From Ideonella sp. (GTDB lineage: Bacteria; Pseudomonadota; Gammaproteobacteria; Burkholderiales; Burkholderiaceae_C): a stretch of DNA of 64,000 bases. The notes under the pieces were generated by a model, which did no database searches, was not told the DNA's origin, and saw nothing but the letters and a program-made list of their open reading frames with translations. The stretch is taken from positions 620,001-684,000 of the forward strand of contig JADKIA010000028.1 in the NCBI GenBank assembly GCA_016721465.1, written 5' to 3'. Below, piece after piece: positions 27,711 through 36,070 of the stretch. The position numbers were made by a program, and so were the translations under genes. Each line of letters begins with the position of its first letter. The stretch's first letter is position 1.

Positions 27711-29698
27711 TTCCTGAACTCGGACATTTCCTCCTGATCATGGCGCTGGGTGTGGCCTTGCTGCAGGGTGTGTTGCCCCTGGCGGGCGCACAACGGGGCA
27801 GGGCAGACTGGATGCAACTGGGCCGGCCACTGGCCTGGTCGCAACTGGCGTTGGTGGCGGCCTCGTTCGCCTGTCTGACGCTGGCGTTTGTGCGACATGA
27901 CTTTTCGGTGCTTTACGTGGCATCCAATTCCAACTCGGCCTTGCCGCTGCCCTACCGCTTTGCCGCAGTGTGGGGCGGACACGAAGGTTCGCTGTTGCTG
28001 TGGCTGTTGATGCTCAACGTCTGGACGGTGGCGGTCGCCGTCTACAGTCGCAGCCTGCCGGCCGTGTTCGTGGCGCGGATCCTGGGCGTGTTGGGGCTGG
28101 TCGCCGTGGGCTTCCTGCTGTTCACCTTGATCACCTCCAACCCGTTCGAGCGCCTGATCCCCGCCGCGGCCGACGGCCGCGATCTGAACCCCTTGCTGCA
28201 GGACCCTGGCATGGTCATCCATCCGCCCATGCTCTACATGGGCTACGTGGGTTTCTCGGTGGCCTATGCATTTGCCATCGCCGCACTGCTGGGCGGCAAT
28301 CTGGATGCCACCTGGGCGCGCTGGACTCGGCCGTGGACCACGGCAGCCTGGATCTTCCTCACCTTTGGCATCGGCCTGGGCAGCTGGTGGGCCTACAACG
28401 AGCTGGGCTGGGGCGGCTGGTGGTTCTGGGACCCGGTTGAAAACGCATCCTTCATGCCGTGGCTGGTGGGCACCGCCTTGATCCACTCACTGGCCGTGAC
28501 CGAGAAGCGTGGCAGCTTCAAGGTCTGGACCGTGCTGCTGGCCATCGTCGCGTTTTCGTTGTCGCTGATGGGCACCTTCCTGGTCCGCTCGGGCGTGCTG
28601 TCGTCGGTGCATGCCTTTGCCACCGACCCACGCCGTGGCCTGTTCATCCTGGCCTTTCTGGTGATCGCCATCGGTTCTTCCCTGGTGCTCTACGCCTGGC
28701 GTGCACCAACGGTGGGTCTGGGTCAACGCTTTGCGCTGGTCTCCAAGGAATCGATGCTCTTGGTGAACAACATGCTGCTCGCCGTGGCCACCGGTGCGGT
28801 GCTGCTGGGCACGCTGTATCCGCTGTTCCTCGACGCCATGGGCCTGGGCAAGATCTCGGTCGGGCCGCCGTACTTCGACTCGGTCTTCGGCCTGTTGATG
28901 GCCCCTCTGCTCTTCATGATGGGCATCGGGCCCCTGACGCGCTGGAAGAGCGACGAGCCCGGTAGCCTGGCGCGCCGTTTGCGTTGGGCGTTGCCGGCCG
29001 CGCTGCTGGCCGCTCTGGGGGTGACCTGGGCGGCGGGGCGCATTGCGCCGCTCACGGTGGGCGGGCTGACCCTGGCGTTCTGGATCGTCGCCAGCCAAGG
29101 CGTGGACCTGCTGGAGCGCTTGCGCCCCCGCGGCCAACACACCAACGTGCTGGCGCGCCTGCGGCTGTTGCCCCGCGCCTATGTCGGCATGCTGGTGGCG
29201 CACCTTGGCATTGCCGCGTTCACCTTCGGCGTGGCGATGGTCAAGACCTACGAGATCGAGCGTGACGTGAAGATGGGGCCGGACGCCAGCACCGAACTGA
29301 ATGGGTACCGGTTCCGCATGCAGTCGGTCCGGGAGATCAAGGGCCCGAACTACACGGCCGCACAGGGTCTGATCGAAGTCAGCCGGAATGGCCAGGTGAT
29401 CGCAATGCTGGAGCCCGAAAAGCGCATCTACCGGGTGCAAAGCAACCCCATGACCGAAGCGGCGGTGGACAGCAACCTGCTGCGCGACCTCTACATCTCC
29501 ATGGGCGAGCAATTGCCCAATGGCGACTGGATCGTGCGCGTGCAGCACAAGCCCTTCATCGTGTGGATCTGGGGCGGGTGCTTGATCATGATGCTGGGGG
29601 GTGTCCTCGCGGCCAGCGATCGCCGGTATCGACTGCGCCAGACGCAAAACGCGACATCGCCCAATGCTTCGGCAAGCACTGCAGGAGGCGCTGCATGA
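27707..29698 (+). CDS. ccmF: Cytochrome c haem lyase subunit CcmF
   Basis: CcmF joins haem to the CxxCH cysteines. The 663-residue product has about fifteen membrane helices, the WWD domain (GWGGWWFWDPVENASFMPWL) and the flanking conserved histidines (GGHEGSLLLW; VIHPPMLYMGY). It starts with GTG at 27707 inside the ccmE stop region. With 24 plus up to 89 haem sites encoded just upstream, demand on this lyase would be heavy. ccmG overlaps its end by 4 bases. Confidence 0.96.
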   Translation: MIPELGHFLLIMALGVALLQGVLPLAGAQRGRADWMQLGRPLAWSQLALVAASFACLTLAFVRHDFSVLYVASNSNSALPLPYRFAAVWGGHEGSLLLWLLMLNVWTVAVAVYSRSLPAVFVARILGVLGLVAVGFLLFTLITSNPFERLIPAAADGRDLNPLLQDPGMVIHPPMLYMGYVGFSVAYAFAIAALLGGNLDATWARWTRPWTTAAWIFLTFGIGLGSWWAYNELGWGGWWFWDPVENASFMPWLVGTALIHSLAVTEKRGSFKVWTVLLAIVAFSLSLMGTFLVRSGVLSSVHAFATDPRRGLFILAFLVIAIGSSLVLYAWRAPTVGLGQRFALVSKESMLLVNNMLLAVATGAVLLGTLYPLFLDAMGLGKISVGPPYFDSVFGLLMAPLLFMMGIGPLTRWKSDEPGSLARRLRWALPAALLAALGVTWAAGRIAPLTVGGLTLAFWIVASQGVDLLERLRPRGQHTNVLARLRLLPRAYVGMLVAHLGIAAFTFGVAMVKTYEIERDVKMGPDASTELNGYRFRMQSVREIKGPNYTAAQGLIEVSRNGQVIAMLEPEKRIYRVQSNPMTEAAVDSNLLRDLYISMGEQLPNGDWIVRVQHKPFIVWIWGGCLIMMLGGVLAASDRRYRLRQTQNATSPNASASTAGGAA

Positions 29699-30225
29699 GA
29701 ACCCGGCTGCTGTGGCCGCTGGCCATCTTTCTCGTGCTGGCGGTGTTTCTGGGCGTCGGGCTGCAGCTCGATCCGCGCGAGGTGCCGTCTCCTTTGGTGG
29801 GCAAGCCTGCGCCCGTGTTCAAGGCGCCCAGTCTGATCCAGCCGGACAAGCTGTTGCGCAAGGAGGATCTGCTGGGCAGGGTCTGGATGCTCAATGTGTG
29901 GGCCTCGTGGTGCGGTGCCTGCCGCGACGAGCATCCCGTGCTGGTGGCCTATTCACGTGCCGGAGGCGTGCCGCTGTATGGCCTGAACTACAAGGACAAG
30001 CGCGAGGACGGCATGGGTTGGTTGAATCAGTTTGGCAACCCCTACACCGATTCGCTGTTCGATCCGGATGGTCGGATCGGGATCGACTACGGCGTCTACG
30101 GCGTGCCCGAGACCTTCGTGATCGATCAGGCCGGCGTGATTCGCTACAAGCACATCGGCCCGGTGACGCCGCAGGTGCTGCGCGACAAGATCGAGCCGCT
30201 GCTGAAGCAACTCAACAAGGCCTGA
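29695..30225 (+). CDS. ccmG: Thiol:disulfide oxidoreductase CcmG/DsbE
   Basis: A 176-residue membrane-tethered thioredoxin-fold protein that keeps the cysteines of apocytochrome reduced. It has an N-terminal anchor helix, the active site WASWCGACRDEHP (WCGAC rather than the common WCxPC), and the cis-proline region YGVPETFVID. ATG at 29695 has a ggagg site at about 29684-29688. ccmH starts 7 bases after its stop. Confidence 0.94.
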   Translation: MRTRLLWPLAIFLVLAVFLGVGLQLDPREVPSPLVGKPAPVFKAPSLIQPDKLLRKEDLLGRVWMLNVWASWCGACRDEHPVLVAYSRAGGVPLYGLNYKDKREDGMGWLNQFGNPYTDSLFDPDGRIGIDYGVYGVPETFVIDQAGVIRYKHIGPVTPQVLRDKIEPLLKQLNKA

Positions 30226-30232
30226 GCTCACC

Positions 30233-30733
30233 ATGACATTCACCTCAAACCGCGGGTTGGGGCGGGCGCTGCGCGCACTGGCGTTGGGCCTGTGCATCGC
30301 CACTGGCGCGGGCATGGCGATGGCTGCAGATGCGCCGTCGGCCTCGGCCAATCCGGAACTCGAAGCGCGCATGATGGCCATGGCGGCCGAATTGCGCTGC
30401 CTGGTCTGCCAGAACCAGACCATCGCCGATTCGCATGCCGGCCTGGCAGAAGACCTGCGCCAGCAGATCCGCGAGATGCTTGCGAAGGGCCAGAGCGAGC
30501 GCGAGATCATGGACTACATGACCCAACGCTATGGCGACTTCGTGCTCTACCGTCCGCCGTTCAAGGCCACCACCGCACTTTTGTGGGTGGGCCCGGCCGT
30601 CCTGATGGTGTTTGCGCTCGGCACGCTGGTGGTGGTGTTGCGTCGCCGCCAGCGTCTGGGTGATGAAGCCTTTGATCCCGAAGACGCCTTGGTCGCTTCC
30701 AATTCCAACTCCGAGCCGCCAGCGGCGCGCTGA
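30233..30733 (+). CDS. ccmH: Cytochrome c maturation protein CcmH (CycL type)
   Basis: A 166-residue protein with a signal peptide, the signature LRCLVCQNQ (redox-active CxxC) in a three-helix periplasmic domain, the block REIMDYMTQRYGDFVLYRPP, and a C-terminal membrane helix. It reduces or presents apocytochrome to CcmF together with CcmG and CcmI. This is the short CcmH form; the TPR part is separate as the next gene, ccmI. Confidence 0.95.
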   Translation: MTFTSNRGLGRALRALALGLCIATGAGMAMAADAPSASANPELEARMMAMAAELRCLVCQNQTIADSHAGLAEDLRQQIREMLAKGQSEREIMDYMTQRYGDFVLYRPPFKATTALLWVGPAVLMVFALGTLVVVLRRRQRLGDEAFDPEDALVASNSNSEPPAAR

Positions 30734-30774
30734 ATCGCTGCGAAACACGGCACCTTGCGAGATCACCTGAAAAC

Positions 30775-32091
30775 ATGTCCCGAATCGATGAATTGAAGCA
30801 ACAGATTGCGCAGCTGGATGTCCTGATCCGTGACGGCGTGTTGACCGGCGAGGCGGCAAGGGAAGCGCGCACGCGGCTGGAGGCCGACCTGCTCGCTCAG
30901 GTGCTGCACAGCGGCGAGACGAATGCCGCGGCACGCGCGAGGGGACATGTCGCCGCGACACCATCGCCCATGCAGGCCACACCACCGGCGTCGGCCGTGG
31001 TGCCGGTGTCCGGCAGGATGAAGCTGGGCCTCGCGGTGTTCGTGCTGGTGTTTGCCGGCGCAGGGTACCTGTGGCTGGGCAATCGCACGGGATTGGCCAT
31101 CGAACCAGGCATGGCGGGACCCGCTGGCGGTGCCGAAAGCGCGCAGGGCGCGGCGGGCGCGGCCAGCTCGGCTCACGCCATGGGCGTGGGCCAGATCGAG
31201 GGCATGATCGCGCGGCTGGCCGAGCGACTGAAGGCCTCGCCCGAAGACGCCGAAGGCTGGGCCATGATGGGGCGATCCTATGCAGTGCTGGGGCGACACA
31301 GCGAGGCCATGTCGGCCTTTCGAAAGGTCGTCGAGCTCAAGCCCAAGGACGCCCAAGGCTATGCCGATCTCGCCGATGCGATGGGATCGGCGAATGGCCG
31401 CAGCCTGGATGGCGAGCCCGAGAAGTTGATCAAGCAGGCGCTGAGCCTGGACCCGAAGAATCCCAAGTCGCTGTTCCTGTCCGGCACCCTGGCCTTCAAT
31501 CGCAACGATGCGGCCACGGCCGCAAAGCAGTGGGAGCTGGCCATGCGGGGCATGGACCCGGCGAGCGACATGGCCCAACAGTTGCAAGGTGCGCTGGACG
31601 AGGCACGGCAACGCGCGGGTCTGCCGCAACTTCAATTGGCCGCCGTGGCGGCGGGGGAGGCCCCCTCCGGTTCGCCCGCGGCCGGCACGGCCACCGGCGC
31701 TGCAGGCATGGTGGCCGCGGCGACGCCACCGGCCGCCAGCGCTGGCCCCGAGGCCATCACCGGGCGGGTCACGCTGGCCGCCAGCCTGAAGGCAAAGGCC
31801 GCGCCAGACGATGCGGTGTTCATCTTTGCACGCGCGGTGGGTGGGGGCAAGGCGCCGCTGGCCATCCTGCGCAAACAGGTCAAGGACCTGCCCTTTGATT
31901 TCACACTCGACGACACGCTGGCGATGAGCCCGGCCATGCGGCTGTCCACCGTCAAGGAGGTACAGGTGGGCGCGCGCATCAGCAAGAGCGGCACGGCGAT
32001 GCCGCAGCCGGGCGACCTGCAGGGCCTGTCGGGCACGCTGAAGGTGGGCGCGAAGGGCATCGTGCTCGAAATCGCCGAAACGGTGCCATGA
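30775..32091 (+). CDS. ccmI: Apocytochrome chaperone CcmI (CycH type)
   Basis: A 438-residue protein starting MSRIDELKQQIAQLDVLIRDG, with a coiled N-terminal segment, a membrane helix (LGLAVFVLVFAGAGYLWLG, about residues 83-101), a TPR region (about 150-280; WAMMGRSYAVLGRHSEAMSA), an Ala/Pro linker, and a C-terminal beta domain (VTLAASLKAKAAPDDAVFIF) typical of CcmI. It binds the C-terminus of apocytochromes and delivers them to CcmFH. The first membrane helix seen in many CcmI proteins is replaced here by a polar start, so the N-terminus is slightly unusual. It closes the ccm cluster. Confidence 0.9.
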   Translation: MSRIDELKQQIAQLDVLIRDGVLTGEAAREARTRLEADLLAQVLHSGETNAAARARGHVAATPSPMQATPPASAVVPVSGRMKLGLAVFVLVFAGAGYLWLGNRTGLAIEPGMAGPAGGAESAQGAAGAASSAHAMGVGQIEGMIARLAERLKASPEDAEGWAMMGRSYAVLGRHSEAMSAFRKVVELKPKDAQGYADLADAMGSANGRSLDGEPEKLIKQALSLDPKNPKSLFLSGTLAFNRNDAATAAKQWELAMRGMDPASDMAQQLQGALDEARQRAGLPQLQLAAVAAGEAPSGSPAAGTATGAAGMVAAATPPAASAGPEAITGRVTLAASLKAKAAPDDAVFIFARAVGGGKAPLAILRKQVKDLPFDFTLDDTLAMSPAMRLSTVKEVQVGARISKSGTAMPQPGDLQGLSGTLKVGAKGIVLEIAETVP

Positions 32092-32155
32092 CGCCTGCCC
32101 AGGGCCAGCTCGCCGTGGCCCGTCCTCCCGACATCAACGATCGACCGAACACCCC

Positions 32156-32665
32156 ATGAGCCAGCCCGCCACGACCGACCTGTGCGACGCCTTCAAGAAC
32201 GCCACCGATGGCCAGTTCCGCGTCTTGCCGCCAGTCTTCCGCGACTTCGGCGGGCTGGGCACCTTCAGTGGCCCGGTGACCACCGTGAAGTGCCATGAGG
32301 ACAACACGCTGGTGAAGGCGGCGGTGGATTCGCCCGGCCTTGGGCGTGTACTGGTGGTGGACGGTGGAGGCTCGCTGCGGCGCGCATTGGTGGGTGGCAA
32401 CCTGGGTGCGGCGGCCGCGCGCAATGGCTGGGCGGGTGTGGTGGTGGATGGATGTGTGCGCGATGTGGCCGAATTGGCGCGTTGCTCAGTGGGCATCCGC
32501 GCCCTGGCTGCGATGCCACTGCCCACGGAGAAGCGCCACCAGGGGCAGGTGGACGTACCCGTTCAGGTGCAAGGTGTGTGGGTGCGCCCCGGCGACTGGC
32601 TGGTGGCGGACGCCGACGGCATCGTGGTGATGCCCGGGCCGCCCGCCTCATCCCACGCGCCATGA
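32156..32665 (+). CDS. RraA-family protein (RNase E regulator / HMG aldolase fold)
   Basis: A 169-residue protein with the RraA core: TDLCDAF at the N-terminus, VLVVDGGGSLRRALVGGNLG and WAGVVVDGCVRDVAEL. The pattern G-G-N-L-G plus D-x-x-R is shared by RraA inhibitors of RNase E and by 4-hydroxy-4-methyl-2-oxoglutarate aldolases, where the arginine/aspartate bind pyruvate and metal. Sequence alone does not separate these roles; the small size fits either. The next gene starts within its stop codon (ATGA overlap), so they are coupled. Confidence 0.85.
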   Translation: MSQPATTDLCDAFKNATDGQFRVLPPVFRDFGGLGTFSGPVTTVKCHEDNTLVKAAVDSPGLGRVLVVDGGGSLRRALVGGNLGAAAARNGWAGVVVDGCVRDVAELARCSVGIRALAAMPLPTEKRHQGQVDVPVQVQGVWVRPGDWLVADADGIVVMPGPPASSHAP

Positions 32666-33147
32666 TTCCGGGCACACCGGAGGCCATCGAACGGGTTGCG
32701 GAACGCTGCCGGCGTCTGGTGAAGCGGCGCGCACTGATGGCCGCCGGCGTGGCCATGGTTCCTCTGCCGGGTCTGGATTGGCTCACCGACATCGGCGTGC
32801 TGGTGCGCCTGCTGCCCGAAATCAACCAGGCCTTCGGCTTGTCCGCCGAGCAGGTCGAACGTCTGTCACCGCAACGGCGGGTGGTCGTCTACAAGGCCTT
32901 GTCGGCGGCCGGGGGCATGGTGGCGGGCCGCATCGTCACCCGCGAAGTGGTGCTGCAGTTGCTCAAGCTCGTGGGGGTGCGCCTCAGCACCCAACAGGCG
33001 GCCAAGTACCTGCCCATTGCCGGTCAGGCGCTGTCGGCGGCGCTGACCTACTCGGCACTCAAATTCGTATGCCAGCAGCACATCGCGCAATGCGAAGCCG
33101 TTGCCCGTCAACTGCAGCTGACCATGTCCCGCGTGGATGCCAGCTAG
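32662..33147 (+). CDS. Small DUF697-like membrane-associated protein
   Basis: A 161-residue protein that I cannot name with certainty. Two hydrophobic helical hairpins (ALMAAGVAMVPLPGLDWLTD, and ALSAAGGMVAGRI onward) with a proline-glycine turn followed by an aspartate resemble DUF697/YcjF-type domains. It overlaps the end of the rraA-like gene by 4 bases and ends 12 bases before tRNA-Pro. No catalytic motif is seen. Confidence 0.6.
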   Translation: MIPGTPEAIERVAERCRRLVKRRALMAAGVAMVPLPGLDWLTDIGVLVRLLPEINQAFGLSAEQVERLSPQRRVVVYKALSAAGGMVAGRIVTREVVLQLLKLVGVRLSTQQAAKYLPIAGQALSAALTYSALKFVCQQHIAQCEAVARQLQLTMSRVDAS

Positions 33148-33159
33148 AATCCGTCGCTT

Positions 33160-33236
<77 letters not shown>

Positions 33237-33461
33237 ATTCGAAGGACACGCGCGGCCGGGACGGCTGCGCTTCCTGACCGCGACGATCCAGCGGCGCGAT
33301 GGCGCAGCCAAGCCAGACATCGAAGCGCTGGAATTGCCCTGACCCAGGCGATGCTGAGCCGCAGTGCGCAAGGTGCGCTTCGATCGCTTTCGCGAGCAGT
33401 TGCATTGACCTGAAGGTGGTGGATCATGCAGCCAGCAGACCACCCGGGCATTGGGGTTGTG

Positions 33462-33489
33462 CCGTCGATTGCGCACCGTCGATTGCGCA
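33462..33489 (+). repeat. Perfect 14-bp tandem repeat upstream of the xylanase promoter
   Basis: CCGTCGATTGCGCA occurs twice head to tail at 33462-33475 and 33476-33489, ending two bases before the predicted -35 box. Direct repeats at this place are typical of activator binding, but a chance duplication cannot be excluded. Confidence 0.7.
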
Positions 33490-33491
33490 GA

Positions 33492-33520
33492 TTGGCACAG
33501 GGGGTGGCGTCTGCTATGGT
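33492..33520 (+). promoter_or_regulatory. Sigma-70-type promoter candidate for the xylanase gene
   Basis: TTGGCA at 33492-33497 and TATGGT at 33515-33520 are separated by 17 bases. Transcription would begin near 33527, leaving a leader of about 60 bases with a cggagg ribosome-binding site at 33573-33578 and ATG at 33588. Confidence 0.5.
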
Positions 33521-33587
33521 CAATGCGTGCGCCGCCATCTGCTGGGGGCGATTTCAACGACCAGACCTGTCACGGAGGCCCTCGGCC

Positions 33588-35153
33588 ATGAACCGGCACG
33601 GCTTGACTCGAATCGCCACGGCGCTGGCGCTTTCCGCGATGCTGGCAGGGTGTGGCGGTGGTGATCGCCCGACCGCCAACGTTCATCCCTTGACCAATGC
33701 CGCTGCGGCGGCCGTGCCTGGTGCCACCCTGCCAGGCATTGAAGGACGCAAGCGCGCGCTGGCCGTGACTGCCACCATCGATGCCACGATGCTGTTTGAG
33801 TGGATCGAGAAGGAATATCCCGATCTGTTTCCTGCCGGGCCACAGAACCAACCACTCACGGCTGGCGGGATGAGCTACACGCTGCGCTATTACCCGCCGC
33901 CGGCTGACAACTACGCCGGTGTTGGCAGTGATCGCAACGTCTATGGCCTGGGCGCGTTCACCAACAATGAGATCAAGAACTTTGGTCCACTTTCCACCTT
34001 TACCTGCACCGTTGCGCCGGACCTTTGCGTGCCGGCATTGAGGACCGCCATTGCCGAGCGTTTTGGCGTGGCCAACTATCCGGTGGGCGCAGCGATCGAG
34101 CCGACATCCATCACGAAGGCGCCGGATTCCAGTCTCCTGACCAAGCACTTCAGCAGCATCACCGCCGAGAACGTGATGAAGCCAAACGTCCTCTGGCCCA
34201 ATGCGCCTGGCAGTTCCACGGCGCCGGCCGCCGCGCCAAACTTCACGCAGGCGGACGCGCTGGCCAGTTTTGCCGCTGCCAACAACCTCCAGTTGCGGGG
34301 CCACACCCTGCTGTGGCACCAGTCTGCGCCGGGATGGTTCTTCGCCGGCGACACCAGCGACCCGGCCAACTACCGCGCCGCCGTGCGACAGCGCCTGCGC
34401 AACTACATCTTCGCCGTGGTCCAACATTTCCCCGACGTCTACGCCTGGGATGTGGTCAACGAAGTGGCCAGCGACACCCAGAATGCCAGCAATCCTTATC
34501 GCACGAACAGCCCCTGGTACCAGGCCTATGGCGTCGGAGGCAACGACGGGTCTGAGTACGTGCGCGACGCGTTTTTGTTCGCAACCCAGGCACGGGCCTC
34601 GATCGGCCGCAACAGCGCCAACATGAAGCTGATGCTGAACGACTACAGCACGGAACAACCCGGCAAGCGCGCAAACGTCATCCAGATCCTTCGCGATGTC
34701 CTCAAGGCCGGCACGGGTGCGGACATCAACGGCGTCGGTCATCAGTTCCATCTGCAGGTCGGCGCGAACGTGGCCGAGGTCAGTGCGGCCTTCGCAGCGG
34801 TTGAGGGGGTGTCGGGCGCTCTGGTCAATCATGTGACCGAGCTCGACGTCTCCATCTACGCGGACCCGGGCAATTGTTTTTCTGCACTCAGCATCCCGCC
34901 CTGCTTGGCCGACTATGGCACTGTCCCATCGCCGGCAGTGCTCTCACAACAGGCCACTCTGTATCGCGCACTGTTCGACGCGTTCCATCGTCCGAGCGTC
35001 ACGTCGGTGACCCTATGGGGCATCGCAGACAACCACACGTGGCTCAACAGTTTTCCGGTACAGCGCACCAATCGGCCGCTGTTGTTCGATACGGCGGGCC
35101 AGCCGAAGTGGGCCTTCTGGACGGTGGTCGATCCGAAATTCGTGGTGCCTTAG
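33588..35153 (+). CDS. GH10 endo-1,4-beta-xylanase lipoprotein
   Basis: A 521-residue secreted enzyme that cuts the xylan backbone. The signal ends in a lipobox (ALSAMLAGCGGG), so it should be a lipoprotein. Residues about 60-150 form a small beta domain (YPDLFPAG ... YTLRYYPP ... VGSDRNVYGLG) ending in FTC, a module I associate with many betaproteobacterial secreted proteins. The GH10 barrel follows: substrate-site LRGHTLLWHQSAPGW, the acid/base glutamate in WDVVNEVAS and the nucleophile glutamate in HVTELDVS. The ATG at 33588 has a ggagg 10 bases upstream. It stands alone between tRNA-Pro and tRNA-Arg with no transporter or other xylanolytic genes around, which suggests later acquisition. 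Confidence 0.92.
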   Translation: MNRHGLTRIATALALSAMLAGCGGGDRPTANVHPLTNAAAAAVPGATLPGIEGRKRALAVTATIDATMLFEWIEKEYPDLFPAGPQNQPLTAGGMSYTLRYYPPPADNYAGVGSDRNVYGLGAFTNNEIKNFGPLSTFTCTVAPDLCVPALRTAIAERFGVANYPVGAAIEPTSITKAPDSSLLTKHFSSITAENVMKPNVLWPNAPGSSTAPAAAPNFTQADALASFAAANNLQLRGHTLLWHQSAPGWFFAGDTSDPANYRAAVRQRLRNYIFAVVQHFPDVYAWDVVNEVASDTQNASNPYRTNSPWYQAYGVGGNDGSEYVRDAFLFATQARASIGRNSANMKLMLNDYSTEQPGKRANVIQILRDVLKAGTGADINGVGHQFHLQVGANVAEVSAAFAAVEGVSGALVNHVTELDVSIYADPGNCFSALSIPPCLADYGTVPSPAVLSQQATLYRALFDAFHRPSVTSVTLWGIADNHTWLNSFPVQRTNRPLLFDTAGQPKWAFWTVVDPKFVVP

Positions 35154-35223
35154 CGGGCGGAACAACCCGGCCCAAGAACCCGTCGGACCCGGTGCAATCG
35201 CGGGGCTTGGTTGGGCGTTCTGT

Positions 35224-35300
35224 TGGCCTGCCCGGAGGGACTCGAACCCCCGACCTGTTGCTTAGAAGGCAACTGCTCTATCCAGTTGAGCTACGGGCAG
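35224..35300 (-). tRNA. tRNA-Arg (anticodon TCT)
   Basis: Read on the minus strand, 77 bases form a cloverleaf: acceptor CTGCCCG/CGGGCAG, anticodon stem GTTGC/GCAAC around CTTCTAA (anticodon TCT), T-arm GGGTTCGAGTCCC and an encoded GCCA end. It reads AGA/AGG arginine codons. Confidence 0.97.
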
Positions 35301-35334
35301 CAGGGGCGATTCTAGGAGCCTGCACCGATAAGCT

Positions 35335-36027
35335 TTAGCGCTGCGCGAGCTGGCGCTTGCCGAACAGGATCTCGCGCTCGCGTTCGCCGGTGATGGGCTT
35401 GCGCAGGTCGGCCAGCACCTCCACGCCCCGTTGCACGGCGGGGCGGGCGCCGATTTCGTCGAACCAACCCTTCAGGTGAGGGTGGTCGGCCCACTCGATG
35501 CCCTGGTTCTTCCAGGACCGCAACCACGGGAAGACCGCGATGTCGGCGATCGAGTATTCGTTGCCCCCCAGGTAGCGAGAGTTGGCCAGGCGCTTGTTCA
35601 TCACGCTGTACAGGCGCTTGGCCTCATTGGTGTAGCGCTCGATCGCGTAGGGCAGCTTCTCGGGAGCGTAGATTCGGAAGTGATGGGCCTGACCCAGCAT
35701 GGGTCCGACGCCACCCATCTGAAACATCAGCCATTGCAGCACCTCGTACTTGGCCCGCGTGCTCGCCGGCAGAAAGCGCCCTGTCTTGCCAGCCAGGTAA
35801 AGCAGGATGGCACCCGACTCGAACAAGCTGATGGGCAGGCCGTCGGGACCATCGGGGTCGGTGATTGCAGGGATCTTGTTGTTCGGGCTGATGGCCAGGA
35901 ACTCGGGCGCAAATTGCTCACCGGCACCGATGTTGACCGCATGGGCGCGGTACTTCAGCCCACATTCCTCCAACATGATGTGAACCTTGTGGCCGTTGGG
36001 TGTAGGCCAGGAATACACTTCCAGCAT
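35335..36027 (-). CDS. Glutathione S-transferase-like protein (YfcG/YghU type)
   Basis: A 230-residue protein with an N-terminal thioredoxin-like domain beginning MLEVYSWPTPNGHKVHIMLEE and an all-helical C-terminal domain (SIADIAVFPWLRSW is the conserved N-capping/hydrophobic staple region). The SPNNKIPAITD block with cis-proline and the FESGAILLYLA block bind glutathione. TPNGHK in place of a Tyr/Ser-Cys active site matches the Nu-class YfcG/YghU group, which act as disulfide-bond reductases with glutathione. It stands between tRNA-Arg and a divergent unknown gene. Confidence 0.9.
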   Translation of the reverse strand: MLEVYSWPTPNGHKVHIMLEECGLKYRAHAVNIGAGEQFAPEFLAISPNNKIPAITDPDGPDGLPISLFESGAILLYLAGKTGRFLPASTRAKYEVLQWLMFQMGGVGPMLGQAHHFRIYAPEKLPYAIERYTNEAKRLYSVMNKRLANSRYLGGNEYSIADIAVFPWLRSWKNQGIEWADHPHLKGWFDEIGARPAVQRGVEVLADLRKPITGEREREILFGKRQLAQR

Positions 36028-36070
36028 TGCGATTGCCTCGTTGGTGGTCTGCTCGACCCCACTCTAAACC

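Larger units (their letters stand above)
33237..33587. other. Intergenic stretch of 351 bases upstream of the xylanase gene
   Basis: I see no gene here. The tRNA-proximal half contains short open frames without recognisable similarity. The distal half holds a 14-bp tandem duplication and a promoter candidate (listed separately). A TRNA-adjacent integrase or attachment duplication was looked for and not found. Confidence 0.5.

Noticed and set aside
33237..33420. Integrase remnant or attachment site at the 3' end of tRNA-Pro
   Set aside because: No duplicate of the tRNA 3' end was found downstream, and the short open frames show no recombinase motifs.
33426..33587. Upstream ATG at 33426 for the xylanase
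   Set aside because: It would place the promoter and tandem repeat inside the coding region and bury the lipoprotein signal 54 residues into the protein.
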